Part shown: piece after piece, positions 43,752 through 53,956 of the stretch
Numbering within the stretch: the first letter of the stretch is position 1
How the letters are laid out: each line of letters begins with the position of its first letter
Origin: Paramyrothecium sp. XJ0827
Taxonomy: Eukaryota; Ascomycota; Sordariomycetes; Hypocreales; Stachybotryaceae
Assembly: GCA_020881915.1 (NCBI GenBank)
Contig: JAJFPB010000010.1
Span: 434,001-498,000, forward strand
Length of the DNA: 64,000 nucleotides
Direction: 5' to 3'
The notes under the pieces: generated by a model
Seen by the model: only the letters and a program-made list of their open reading frames with translations
What the model was told of the DNA's origin: nothing
Databases searched by the model: none
Program-made: the position numbers and the translations under genes

Positions 43752-45510
43752 TTAGGGTGGGGCCATGATGGTCTCTCCTCCATTTTCCTCCTTCATTCGC
43801 GCCAACTGTTGGCAGAACGGGCTGCGCTTCCTCAATGCTGGACCCCAGCGGATAAAGGCAAAGGGGATCGGCGTTAGTAAGAGGCACAGACACCCTAGCA
43901 AGGTGCACGCCCAATTCGTACCCAGATTTGCGTACAGGGGATGCGTCGTAAGCGGAATCAAAATGGCGGCCAGAACGTTCCGCGTGAAGACGCTAGATGC
44001 CAGAGCCGATGCACTGTAAATATCGTAGGCGTCGGTGAGATAGTTGTTGAGTGCCAGGAACGTGAGATCGATGCCAATGCCCAGAGGCACCCCAGAAAGC
44101 GCGGGAACTGCCCAGTGAACGTCCGGCCGGGCTGCCCATCCCAGCCAGAACTCAGAAAGTGCAAACAGGGGTCCGCCAAGACATGCCAGGGGCAGTCGCC
44201 GGTATTCCTCACGAAGCGCCCACGGCTTCTGCTGTTCGACGCTGCGCTTGTGGAACCTGTCCCATGCAACAAAAATGCCGATGGCAAGGACAGCCCCGAT
44301 GCCCGTGGGAATAAACATGAGGGCTGACACGCCGGCAGACATGTTGTACGTACCGCGGAATATGACAGGGTACGCGCCGAAGTAGAGGAAGAAGATGACG
44401 TATTGGTACAAGATGAACAGGTCAGTAAAGAAGACGAGTGGCTCGGAAAGAATACGGATGGGACGAGCCAGGGTCTTCAGGTGCTCCTTGACGCGGGACG
44501 CACGACTCTTAGGCGTACCGCTCCCATTGGCTTCCCCGGCGGTCGCATCGGCTTTTCTCAAAGCACGGGCCCTCAGGACGGGCGCAAACGTCTCAGGCAT
44601 CATGAGCAGCATGGGCCAGTTCACGCCGGCAAGGATCAGTGCACACCAGAACTGCCACTGCCAACCCCTTGTCGCCGTGAAGCCGGAGATAATTGGGCCG
44701 ACGAGCGGACCAACATTGCTCGTGAGGCCCAGCATCGTGACGGCCATGCCTCGAGGACGAAGATCGGGGTACAGGTCGCAGAAGAGGCCGCCTGACACGG
44801 TCTGGGGGGCCGCAGCGCCGCATCCCAGCATGAAGCGGAAGAAGAGGAACGTTGGCCAGTTGGGAGCAAACGCGCACCCAATAGTGAATGCGGTGTAGAT
44901 TCCGAAAGACACGAGGAACACGATACGTCGCCCTATGGACTCGGACAAGGGCGCAAAGATGATGGGCCCAAAGACTGCAAAACGGAGCGACGTGTTAGTT
45001 GCGATCTCAGTGGCGGTAACGGTTCCTAGATGGGTTATGCGCCGGGGTCTTTGACCGGTACGCATGCCACCACACAGGTTCAGATTGAGGGGTTCGGTTT
45101 GCTTACTGTAGCCAACAAGGAAAATCGCAACCGGAAGTGGCTTCTGCAGCTCTGATGTTACGCCAAAGTGCGCATTCAGCGTTGGTCCTGCGCCACTGGG
45201 CAGGGATGATCCCAGAGTGACATTGAAGTTCAGCAGAATGACTGTCGCACAGATAAAGATTTTCCGGGCCTGGAGGTTCACGCAGATCAGCCATCAGTCG
45301 GCGCCAGGGGCTGGTGTATGGGTCATTACCGGTGAAAGCTTCACCGGGGCTTCTTTCAAGTCCCTCGACGAAACAGAGTCTGTCACTGAGGACACAGTGA
45401 GGGTCCCTACACTGAAGCGTTAGGAGAATCGTGCCAGGGTAAATTAAAGCTTTGAGGGATCTTGGTGGCGTACCGTCAAAGGCTTTGGTGGATCTGATCT
45501 CGATACCCAT
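43752..45510 (-). CDS. MFS drug:H+ antiporter (DHA1-type) transporter
   Basis: Four exons (45474-45510, 45330-45406, 45107-45269, 43752-44974), 499 aa. The first two small exons give the hydrophilic N-terminus; the third intron (44975-45106, 132 nt) has no stop and stays in frame if unspliced. Removing it restores 'FLVGYIFGPIIFAPLSESIGRR', the family motif between helices 2 and 3. Other marks are 'FFRFMLGCGAAAPQTVSGG' with 'DLYPDLRPRGMAV', and 'LGLTSNVGPLVGPIISGF' (motif C, antiporter signature). Twelve membrane helices in two halves with a basic central loop (RASRVKEHLKTLARPIRIL). Such carriers export drugs, toxins or polyamines through the plasma membrane. Being next to the peptide locus it may export its product, but the distance (1.3 kb from the precursor) leaves this open. 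Confidence 0.87.
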
Positions 45511-45791
45511 CTTGGGCAATGAAAAACAGTGAAAGCCGGGCTGAAGGCCACCGGTTGATATTCCAAAGCTCAGGATCAAGCGTTCAACCTTAAACTTCAG
45601 TGAGCATTACAATCCTCCAGTTATGGTAACTTGGCTTTTATATAACTGTCTATTATCTAAATGGACTTTGCAAAACCAACACTGCAATTACTACTGCACA
45701 CCGCAACATACCACCCAACCAAACTGCCCGATACTACCTCCCACCTTTGGATCGTCATCTTCTCAACCCGAACAGAATAATCAGCTGCTGT

Positions 45792-47357
45792 TTACAGCGA
45801 AAGGACATGTGCTTGTCGGGATCCACTCTCGTTAAGCGTCTTGCGTCGTTCACGTAGCACCAGTAAGGCGTAGCAGATTGTCGCCAGAATGCCTACTACG
45901 GCGACTCCCATACAGGTCGAGTATCCCGGGACGTATGCAGGGCGGTAGCGCGGTAGGAACGCAAACGGAGCCAAGATGCCACCCGTGTTTCCGAAGCTAA
46001 TCATCCAGCCGGACCCGATGCTACGCTGCTTGTGGCCCTCGAGGTTCATGAGGTACCAACAGACGACAATGGACCCTGCGCCGAAGGCACCCATGCAGAC
46101 CAGGCAGATTCCGGCATACTGGGCGGAGAAGTTGCCGCGCGTGGTCATCAGGATGGAAAGGCCGATTATGAGGACGACGGCGGAGAAGAGCACGTACGGC
46201 ATGCGTGTGTTGGTGCGGCTGGACAGGTAGGCCAACACGACGCAGAGACCGAATGCAGCGGCGAAGGGTGGCACGGAGTGCAACTGCGTCTGGACGACGG
46301 AGTAACCCAGCGTCTTGACGATGGTTGGGGTGAAGTAAGCAAAGGAGTAGACTGGAACGACGACGGCTGCGCGTTGTTGGTCAGCACGGACACGGGATGC
46401 AACGGGAGGAGACCACCTTACAGAAGTAAATCAGAGCACCAAGGTAGTTCATAGGCTCCTTGAAGAACTCGCCGAGGTCTCGCATGGTGATGGGACCCTC
46501 CTGCTTCTCAGTCTCCACAGCGCGAGTGCGCCTGAGCACAAACTCCTTTTCTTCCTCGGTGAGCCACGAGGCCTCGCTGGGGAAGTCGCAGGTCCAAAAG
46601 TACGCCATGACTGCTACGACAATGGTAAAGATGCCCTCCAGGATGAAGATCCACCTCCAATTGCTGAGGCCTCGGACTCCGTCCATGTTTGCGATGCCCG
46701 TTGCAAGCAGGCCGCCGAAGGCCGAGGCAAAGATGACGGAGCAGAAGTAGAACGTGAAGCGCTGCTGGGCCTCCTCCCTCTTGTACCAGAAGCTGATGAG
46801 GTAGAAACTCCCCGGGAAAATGCCGGCCTCGAAGAGACCGAGGAAGAAGCGTGTTGCAACCAGGCCACTGAAGTTCTGGACGAAGCCCTGCGCCAGCATC
46901 ACCACGCCGAAGGCGAAGATGCACATTGACAGCCACACATGGGGGCTGAGCTTCTTCAACAGGATGTTTGAGGGGATCTCAAAGAGGATGTAAGGGACGA
47001 AGAAGACGGCCAACGCAGTGTTTGGCTGCTGGCCAGTCAAGCCGAGGTCCTCGGGCATGCTCATGGTGAGGGCATTCGAGACGTTGGCACTGCACGAGGC
47101 TAGGTTAGAAAACGAGCTCTGCGTGGCCTGGGCCGCAAGACATACCGGTCAAGGAATGCCACAACGTAAATTAGGAAGAGCATCGGCAGCAGACGAAAGT
47201 CGATGCGTCGCACCAGCTTCGCCTCTTCCTCCGCGGACATGGTGGGCGCGTCCGGGAGGGTCGAGATGCTCTCGACGACATCGTTTGCTGCGCATGCAAG
47301 TCAGCGAAAAGTGAGGCCACAACGGACGACGAGCCGTGCCGTACCTGCATAGCCCAT
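45792..47357 (-). CDS. MFS transporter, anion:cation symporter (nicotinate/allantoate-like)
   Basis: Four exons (47345-47357, 47146-47287, 46422-47089, 45792-46366) give 465 aa. Exon 1 is 13 nt: it codes MGYA plus one base. Splicing yields 'RIDFRLLPMLFLIYVVAFLDRANVSNALTM', the classic helix-1 motif of the ACS family, then 'ALAVFFVPYILFEIPSNILL', 'TRFFLGLFEAGIFPGSFYLISFWY' and, in the second half, 'GSGWMISFGNTGGILAPFAF'. Relatives import nicotinate, allantoate, tartrate or related small acids. The gene is in the same orientation as the DHA1 gene with only 281 nt between them. High GC and long antisense open frames are a codon-use effect. Substrate not predictable. Confidence 0.87.
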
Positions 47358-48848
47358 TGCGATTCAGCCTTGCGGTGCCTGGGACGGATCTTGGGTGGTG
47401 GTTGAAACAGAGGGTTGCGTAGAATGGAAGGTTGATTGTGCTTGGATGGTTGAGTGGCAGCGTAACCTGCAGAAGAGAAGTAATGGATGAAACACCGGAG
47501 CGTCGAGGGAACAGGCGTGAGGGAGGGGACCAACAACCGTCTTTTACGATGGTTGTGCCTTCAAATACCTTGACGTTTTCCGGCGCGATGGCTCGAGGAG
47601 ACAGTCGGAAAAGGAGTTCAGCTGGAGGAACTTGGACACACCACGGTGAGGCTTGTTTCACGCCATCAATATTACATGCATGTAAGGACTCGAACGCGCA
47701 CTCGAGCCGGGACTAACGTGCGTTCATGAATCCAAATAACTGCAGCCGCTGAGGATGCTCTGGCGTGCCTCCTCTGATCCCCGGCAGCATGTCACAGCGT
47801 AGGAGTGGACCCTTCTCAGCAACAAGAATAAACTCCAGCCAAAAACGTGGCTGGCCACGCCGGGATGTTCCATGGGGCCAATTTCCTTCGAGAAGGGCGC
47901 ACAGTCCACGTGCTGATCGACACACCATCTGGACGGCCCAGACGGTCGTGTCGCCCGCAAGCCTCAACGGGAAGGTGGTGGTCGGTGTTGTGAACTGGAC
48001 TCAACTTTGAGCATAATGGTCGGTTCATTCATCTCCCGTGTCCAAGGGGGGGGAGGGGAGGTTGTCGAGATGGATGGGACAGCGTGCCATCGGCCAGGAT
48101 TCAATGCGGTGCTCATGGCAATCTAGACCAACCCTGCACACAGCAGACCGGCTGTTGATAATGGTTGTCCAATGGGAGGGGAATCCGTCCCCTCCTCGTG
48201 GGTGGCTGCAGCGGGCATCGAGTATGTGGTCGTGTCCCTCACTTCCTTTCCTGGCCAGAGTGTGGCGGCCAATGCAACGCACCTCTTGCTGGAGCTGAGC
48301 TTTGCTTCCAACAGGAATGCGACGCTCCAGAAGGCAGAACGGTCGGCCGAGTGTCTGGTTGCATGGGGAGGACGAGGGGGTTGAAGGCCGCGAATGCCGC
48401 TCATGGGCAAAAGACCCCGACCATTTCGTGCGCTGCGTGCACGGCATCCCTTCCCCCGACCTGAGACGGCCTGCCTGAAAGATCTGAAGCTGGCACAGCA
48501 CAGATGTAAGGCGTGGCAGATGCAGGTTCAACTGCCTATCTGTTGATTTATTGCTTGACTTGCTGACTGACTGTACCATGCGAAACGGGACCCTTCTACC
48601 CCAGCATTCAGCTATGGCCATGTCCGTCAGCCCGCGATTAAAGTGCTGATTCGGCGTTTTCTTTTTATCTGGCTTGGATCCAGAACAAGCAGCGTGGAGA
48701 ATTGACTCGTACGACCCACTGGATCTGCAATCTCTCACTTGTTAGTTAGACAGTTCCAGACAGGCAAGACAGGCAAGACAGGCAAGACAGACAAGACAGA
48801 CAAGACAGCCACGCTGGTGTCGTTGTCGTCGTCTCTCGACCTGTCGCC
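47358..48848. other. Divergent intergenic region, ACS transporter / PTH11-like gene
   Basis: 1.5 kb of GC-rich DNA with long but featureless open frames on both strands (for example minus-strand 48025-48738, 237 codons). No domain, signal peptide or plausible exon pattern was found, so it is treated as non-coding promoter DNA. A 9-bp repeat lies just upstream of 48849. Confidence 0.4.
48759..48808. repeat. 9-bp tandem repeat in the leader of the receptor gene
   Basis: Five units of GACAGGCAA/GACAGACAA plus a partial sixth, ending 40 nt before the ATG at 48849, so probably within the 5' leader or core promoter. Confidence 0.75.
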
Positions 48849-50094
48849 ATGGCGCCGCAAGGGCTCTCGCCGAGTCCTGCGACCAACACCTTCACGCCGG
48901 CGCTGAACCCACCGCCGGGCGTGACGTCCAACCCGGACAACCCGGAGAGCCTGGCGCCCATCGCGAGCATCACCATCGCCGTGTGCATCCCGCTGGTGAC
49001 GCTCTTCTTCGCGCTCCGGTGCTACGTGCGGCTGTTCGTCAAGCGCACGTGGATCTTCGAGGACTACCTCGTGACGCTCGGCTGGGCCGGCGCCGTGTCC
49101 TACTGCGCCATCATGAGGGCCACCATGTCGCACCACGGCGGCAAGCACGGCTGGGACATCACCAAGGAGCAGGCGCACCAGGCGGCCTTCTGGTTCAACG
49201 TCGCGGCCATCCACTACGGCGTCATGATTGCCGTCGCCAAGCTGGCGGTGCTGTGGCTGTACCGGCGCGTCTTCTCGCCGCGGCGGCACAGCGTCTTCGA
49301 CATCGCCATCATCACCCTGATCGTCATGACCATCGGCTTCTACGGCATCACGACCTTTGTCAAGATCTTCGAGTGCAACCCGCGCGACAAGATCTGGAAC
49401 AAGGCCCTGCCGGGCAAGTGCATCCAGATGAAGTGGGTGCTCAACATCAGCGGCGGCTTCAACACGGTGACGGACTACATCATCATGCTGCTGCCCGTGC
49501 ACGCGGTGTGGAAGCTGCAGATTGACAGGATGAGGAAGAGTCTTGTGATTCTGGCCTTTACGTTTGGGCTTTGGTACGTTGCCTCTACACTATTCTTTTC
49601 TCTCTCTCTCTCTCTCTCTCTCTTTTCCGATGCTAACCTGCCACAGCGCTCCCATATTCGCCACCATCGGCTTCGTCGTGCGCATCCAGAACAGCGGCAA
49701 CCCGGACAAGACGTGGAAGCAGCCCGAGATCCTGCTCTGGGGCGCGGCCGAGCTGGCCTCGGGCAACCTGTGCGTGTGCTTCCCCGAGCTCGCGGTGCTG
49801 TTCCGGAAGCACTTCCGCAAGAACAACACGGGCCCGCGGCGCCCGACGGCCTCGGAGATTGCCTCCAACGCCAAGGTCTGGGACTCGAAGCAGGCCAAGA
49901 ACGGCCAGTACCCGTACCTGCCCAAGAGCCTGATGAGCACCACGTTCAGCGTCAACGGGGACAGCCGGTACATCGAGCTCCAGGACCAGGGCAACAACAT
50001 TCACGTGACGTCGATTGGGACGTTTCCGCAGGAGGGAAAGATGGAGAGCGGTGTTGTTATAATGAAGAATGAGGTGCGGGTGGAGCGACAGTAG
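48849..50094 (+). CDS. PTH11/rhodopsin-like seven-helix integral membrane protein
   Basis: Two exons (48849-49573, 49647-50094), 390 aa. An extracellular N-terminus of ~40 residues is followed by seven hydrophobic segments. Family marks: 'LRCYVRLFVKRTWIFEDYLVTLGW' (R.Y.R and .DY motifs at the first loop), 'CNPRDKIWNKALPGKCI' (extracellular Cys pair), 'NISGGFNTVTDYIIMLLPVHAVWKLQID' and 'APIFATIGFVVRIQ'. The C-terminal tail of about 120 residues is hydrophilic. This architecture is the fungal rhodopsin-domain family that includes PTH11, a putative surface receptor for plant or surface cues; most members have no known ligand. No CFEM domain is present. The intron holds a (CT)n microsatellite at 49600-49622. 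It neighbours an ACS transporter and a TPP enzyme, without an obvious common pathway. Confidence 0.85.
49600..49622. repeat. (CT)n microsatellite in intron
   Basis: Uninterrupted CT dinucleotide run inside the single intron of the receptor gene, forming an extended polypyrimidine tract ahead of the CTAAC branch site and CACAG acceptor. Confidence 0.9.
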
Positions 50095-51539
50095 TGCTCG
50101 AGCTAGTCCTTGGGTTGCGTCTGGGCTCAAGTATGGGGGTAACCAAGCCTGTTGAGCGAGACCAGAGGAGGTGCTGGTGAGGTCTCGTTTCCGCCGGCTT
50201 AGGATAATACGGTGGGAGAGGGTTCTTGGTTTATTGCAGGGACTTGGTATGCTACGGGCAACACTCTCCAGCGCAGGATGCCGTTGAGCAGCTGTACAGG
50301 GCAAAGGGGCAGAAAGTCATCCACTGAGCACGGGAATGTAAAGATAATGTTGGCGTTTGTAATTAAGTGAGCAGAAAGGACTATCAAGACATCATTTTGC
50401 TCCAGTTGCTCATGGCCATCCGTGTTTGGGACATCACCAATAACTGGTATGGCTCGCCGCTCGGTGATTATCTGCAATCCACGTCCTACGTTGGACGTTG
50501 CAAAGCAGCAACTCCCTTGTGCCCCAGCCCACGGTGTTGAGCCAAGTCACCAAAGTCCTTCGACAGGCATGATATTACTCAGGGGCCGGTGAGATGTTTC
50601 TAATTTTGACAGCCGGTGGAAGAGAACAAACCGGTTCCAGAGTTCACACACTTGAATGGACGCTTAAGAAAGATGCTTTGATCACCACAGTTCAACAGCC
50701 TAGCTTATTCGCCGAGAGAAATTGTCACTCCCACTCTGTACAGGGCACTCACAGACACCTCCGGTACCAATACAACAACAAGCACTCACTCACTCACGCA
50801 GGGACCCTCTCATATTGGCGGCACCGCACTTATCTCCGTGCAAGGGGGTCGGAGGGCAAGGCACTCCAGGCCAAGGCCCACTCAGCAAGTTAAGCATTGC
50901 CTCGCCGTTGGTGGCTCGATTAGCGACTGGCTTGGGGCCTCGGCGGCCGCTGGCCGGGGAGCGTTCCCGCGCGGGCGCTAGCGGGGTCCCTGACTTCCTT
51001 GTCGGGGTCCGTGTCAAGCCTGTGCGGTCTTGGCCTCTTGGACTCTTGGCCTCTGGGACTCTTGGCTCTGGGGGACGCGTCTCCCCCGCTCGCCTCTGTG
51101 GGGTACAGCGGCACAGTCCACCATCCAACACAGACCAAGGAACAGCGTGAGGTACAGCGTGAGGCACAGCATCAAGTACAGCGTGAGGCACAGCGTGAGG
51201 CACAGCGTGAGGCACAGCATCAAGTACAGGGTGAGGCACAGCGTTAGGTACAAGCCTGATGTACAGTACGTACCTGACGGGGGACTTCCACACACCACAA
51301 ACGGACAAAGACAACGACGCTGATGACCAAGCAAAACAGCCGTTGGTTGGCCTGTGCCTTTATCCGACTGTGAGAGGAGAGTGAGTCTCTGTGTCTCAGC
51401 CAACAACAACGTCGCATCACATCCCTCGCCCTGCGCCGCCCTGCCCTGCAACCAACACACTACACACCAAGTCCCGATTTCCCCTGCTGCGCCGGCTCCT
51501 CAACGCGGGCTGTCTGCTCGCATGTCGTAGCTTTTCCAG
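50095..51539. other. Intergenic with a 12-bp minisatellite
   Basis: 1.4 kb between two plus-strand genes. The long frames on both strands around 50722-51460 are caused by the repeat and high GC; they have no domain. The minisatellite at 51147-51254 gives Tyr-Ser-Val-Arg-His-type repeats when translated, without supporting gene structure. Confidence 0.45.
51147..51254. repeat. 12-bp minisatellite, nine units
   Basis: Nine consecutive 12-bp units: GTGAGGCACAGC five times exactly or nearly, two ATCAAGTACAG(C/G) variants and the end variants GTGAGGTACAGC and GTTAGGTACAAG. The order of variants suggests duplication of a 2-3 unit block. Confidence 0.85.
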
Positions 51540-53633
51540 ATGTTTCCTCCAACATGTCTAGCCAGGGTGCTGCATAGCTCTGTTCGCTGCAGTCTCCTCA
51601 AACCTCTGGCATCCCGATCTCTGCTGCACTCGTCTGCAAGAATCAAGCTGCCAGCCATGTCCTCGACGAGCCACAGCACGCGGGCCCTTGCAAGGCATAA
51701 CCATCAGGTTTCTGGGCCGGGGGGTTACACCACCGCGTTTGCCCTGTTCGAAGGCCTCTGGGAGGTGTGTCCTAGCCCCTACTGCACCGTGAATCTGAAG
51801 CTCACTTTGCGCAGGCTGGCATCACCACCTGCTTTGTCAATGTCGGCTCTGACCACCCCTCAATCATCGAGGCCATTGTCAAGGGCAAAAGGGAGCGGCC
51901 GGACTCTTGGCCCCGCATGATCACCTGTCCGTCCGAGGTCACCGCCATCTCCATGGCAGATGGCTATGCCCGCGTCACCGGGAAGCCCCAGGCCGTGCTT
52001 GTCCACGTCGACGTCGGCACCCAGGCTTTAGGCCAAGGCGTCCACAACGCCAGCATCGGCCGTGCCCCCGTCTTCATCTTTGCCGGCCTCTGTCCTTACA
52101 CGGAGTCGGGAGAGCTGCCGGGTTCAAGGACGGAGTACATGCACTGGCTGCAAGAGCCCCCGGACCAGAAAGCCATTGTTCGGCAGTACTGCAGGTACAC
52201 GGGCGAGGTCCGCACCGGTCTGAACGTCAAGCAGACAATAGGTCGCGCCCTGCAGTTCGCGAGCAGCACGCCCAAAGGCCCAGTCTACGTCGCTAGCGCC
52301 CGTGAGGTGCTCGCAGAGGAAATTCCCCCCTTTTCGCTGGACCAGGACCAATGGGTGCCAATTGGCCCGAGTGCACTGCCAGCCGACGCCGTGCATCAGA
52401 TTGCTGAGGCGCTGGTGCGAGCAGAACGCCCTCTCATCATCACCGGCTACTCTGGTCGCGACAGAAGGACGCCAGAACTCCTTGTCGCGCTCGCCGACCT
52501 AATCCCTGGGGTTCGTGTTCACGACACCGGCGGCAGTGACGTTTGTTTCCCAGCTTCACATCCAGCCTCAGAGGGGTTCCGTCTAAGCTCTGATGAGTGC
52601 AACAAGGATGCTGATGTCATCTTCTTGCTGGACTGCGACGTCCCATGGATCCCCGCTCGTAACCCGCCTCCCAAGGATGCCAAGATCTACCACGTTGACT
52701 GCGACCCCCTGAATCAACACATTCCTGTTTCCTTCTTCCCTGCCCATGGAAGGTGGAGAGCTGATAGCCACGCGGCTTTGAAGCAGCTCGTGGATCACAT
52801 CAAGAGCGAAAAGTCGTTGATCACCACGCTCCAGGACTCAAAGTACGAAACTCGTAGACAAGCCCAGGTCCAGGCTCACAGAAAACGCTTGGACGGCATT
52901 GCTACCCAAGCCCGTCTGGGCGACAACGAGGCGCTGGATGCAAATAACATAGGGAAGTTACTGAAGGAGGTGCTTCCGACCTCAGCAACATTCGTTGTGG
53001 AGGCGGTCACAGCATCGCTGGCAATGCATGATCAAATACAGCCCGATCGCCCCGGCAGCTGGATCAACTGCGGAGGGACGGGCATTGGATGGAGCAACGG
53101 CGCAGCCCTGGGCGTGAAGATGGCGCTCGCAGACCTTGACAAGCAAGGGGATAAACCCAGCTTGGTCTGCCACATTGTAGGCGACGGAAGCTTCATGTGT
53201 GCTGCCCCGTCCACGGCCTTGTGGGTGGCAAGCAAGTACCAGATTCCAGTCTTGACAGTTGTCCTAAACAATGGAGGTAAGTCAGAGAAAACTATCCTGC
53301 TCTTAGGGTAGCATTCAAGTCTCTAACACGCATATGCTAGGCTGGAAAGCCCCTCGAAACTCCACACGCCTGGTGTATCCCGACGGTCTCAACGCGACAG
53401 CGACCGACGAGGAAGTCAACGTCTCCTTCCGTCCCACGCCCAACTATGCAGCCCTCGCCGAGGCCGCTGCAGGATCCGAGGTTGATTTGAGCGGCAAAAC
53501 CGAGAGCAAGCAGGATTGGATGAAGGGAGTACGTGTCAGAAACGTCAAGGAGCTCACAGAGGCTCTCCAACTTGCAACTTCCCGAGTCGGTGAGCAGGGC
53601 AAAGGCATGCTGATTGAGGCGCTGATGCAGTAA
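51540..53633 (+). CDS. Thiamine-diphosphate-dependent enzyme, acetolactate-synthase-like
   Basis: Three exons (51540-51764, 51815-53276, 53341-53633), 659 aa. The first ~38 residues are basic, Ser/Leu-rich and without acidic residues (VLHSSVRCSLLKPLASRSLL), a likely mitochondrial presequence; a second Met at 39 could give a cytosolic form. Domains: PYR domain with the catalytic Glu116 in 'ITCPSEVTAISMADGYARVTG', a central Rossmann-like domain ('ALVRAERPLIITGYSGRD'), and the PP domain with the ThDP/Mg motif GDG (531-533) ... NN (560-561), here 'IVGDGSFMCAAPS' and 'VVLNNGGWKAPR'. Members decarboxylate 2-oxo acids and join or release the aldehyde unit (acetolactate, benzoylformate, oxalyl-CoA types). 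It diverges from housekeeping Ilv2, so a catabolic or secondary role is more likely; substrate unknown. Confidence 0.85.
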
Positions 53634-53956
53634 TGATAGGGATTACAGCTGTCACAGCAAAATCTCAATAATGGCGGAGACACAGATGAGCAATGCAGCG
53701 GGTGGCCCTTTTCGCCTCTAGACTAGTACAGCATGTAGTGGACGTAGCGTAGAATACATTTCGCAAGGACAAGATAACACTGAGCCACTTGTGAACTTCT
53801 GCACCATCTCCTCTCTTGTAGCTCGCCGAGACTCATCAACGATACCAACACGACAGGGCTATCTTCTCTGCCAACAAGAAGTTTCTCTTGCTACAAGGGG
53901 CAGCACAAACGAATCTTCACCCAAAGCTGCTCAAATAGGCAACCCATTTTTCTACT
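53634..53956. other. Convergent intergenic region
   Basis: 3' ends of the TPP enzyme and CorA-like genes. Short frames only. Confidence 0.5.

Noticed and set aside
39513..45510. Full ustiloxin-type cluster
   Set aside because: No tyrosinase, FMO, peptidase or second UstYa gene was found nearby, so only a minimal locus is claimed.
45103..45579. 158-codon minus-strand frame as separate gene
   Set aside because: It reads through exons and introns of the DHA1 transporter 5' end in the wrong frame; the four-exon transporter model explains it.
48025..48738. 237-codon minus-strand open frame
   Set aside because: No domain, signal or conserved pattern; GC-rich non-coding DNA between divergent genes.
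48735..49502. 255-codon minus-strand open frame
   Set aside because: Antisense shadow of the PTH11-like receptor gene; low-complexity Asp/Arg/His-rich translation caused by GC-rich codons.
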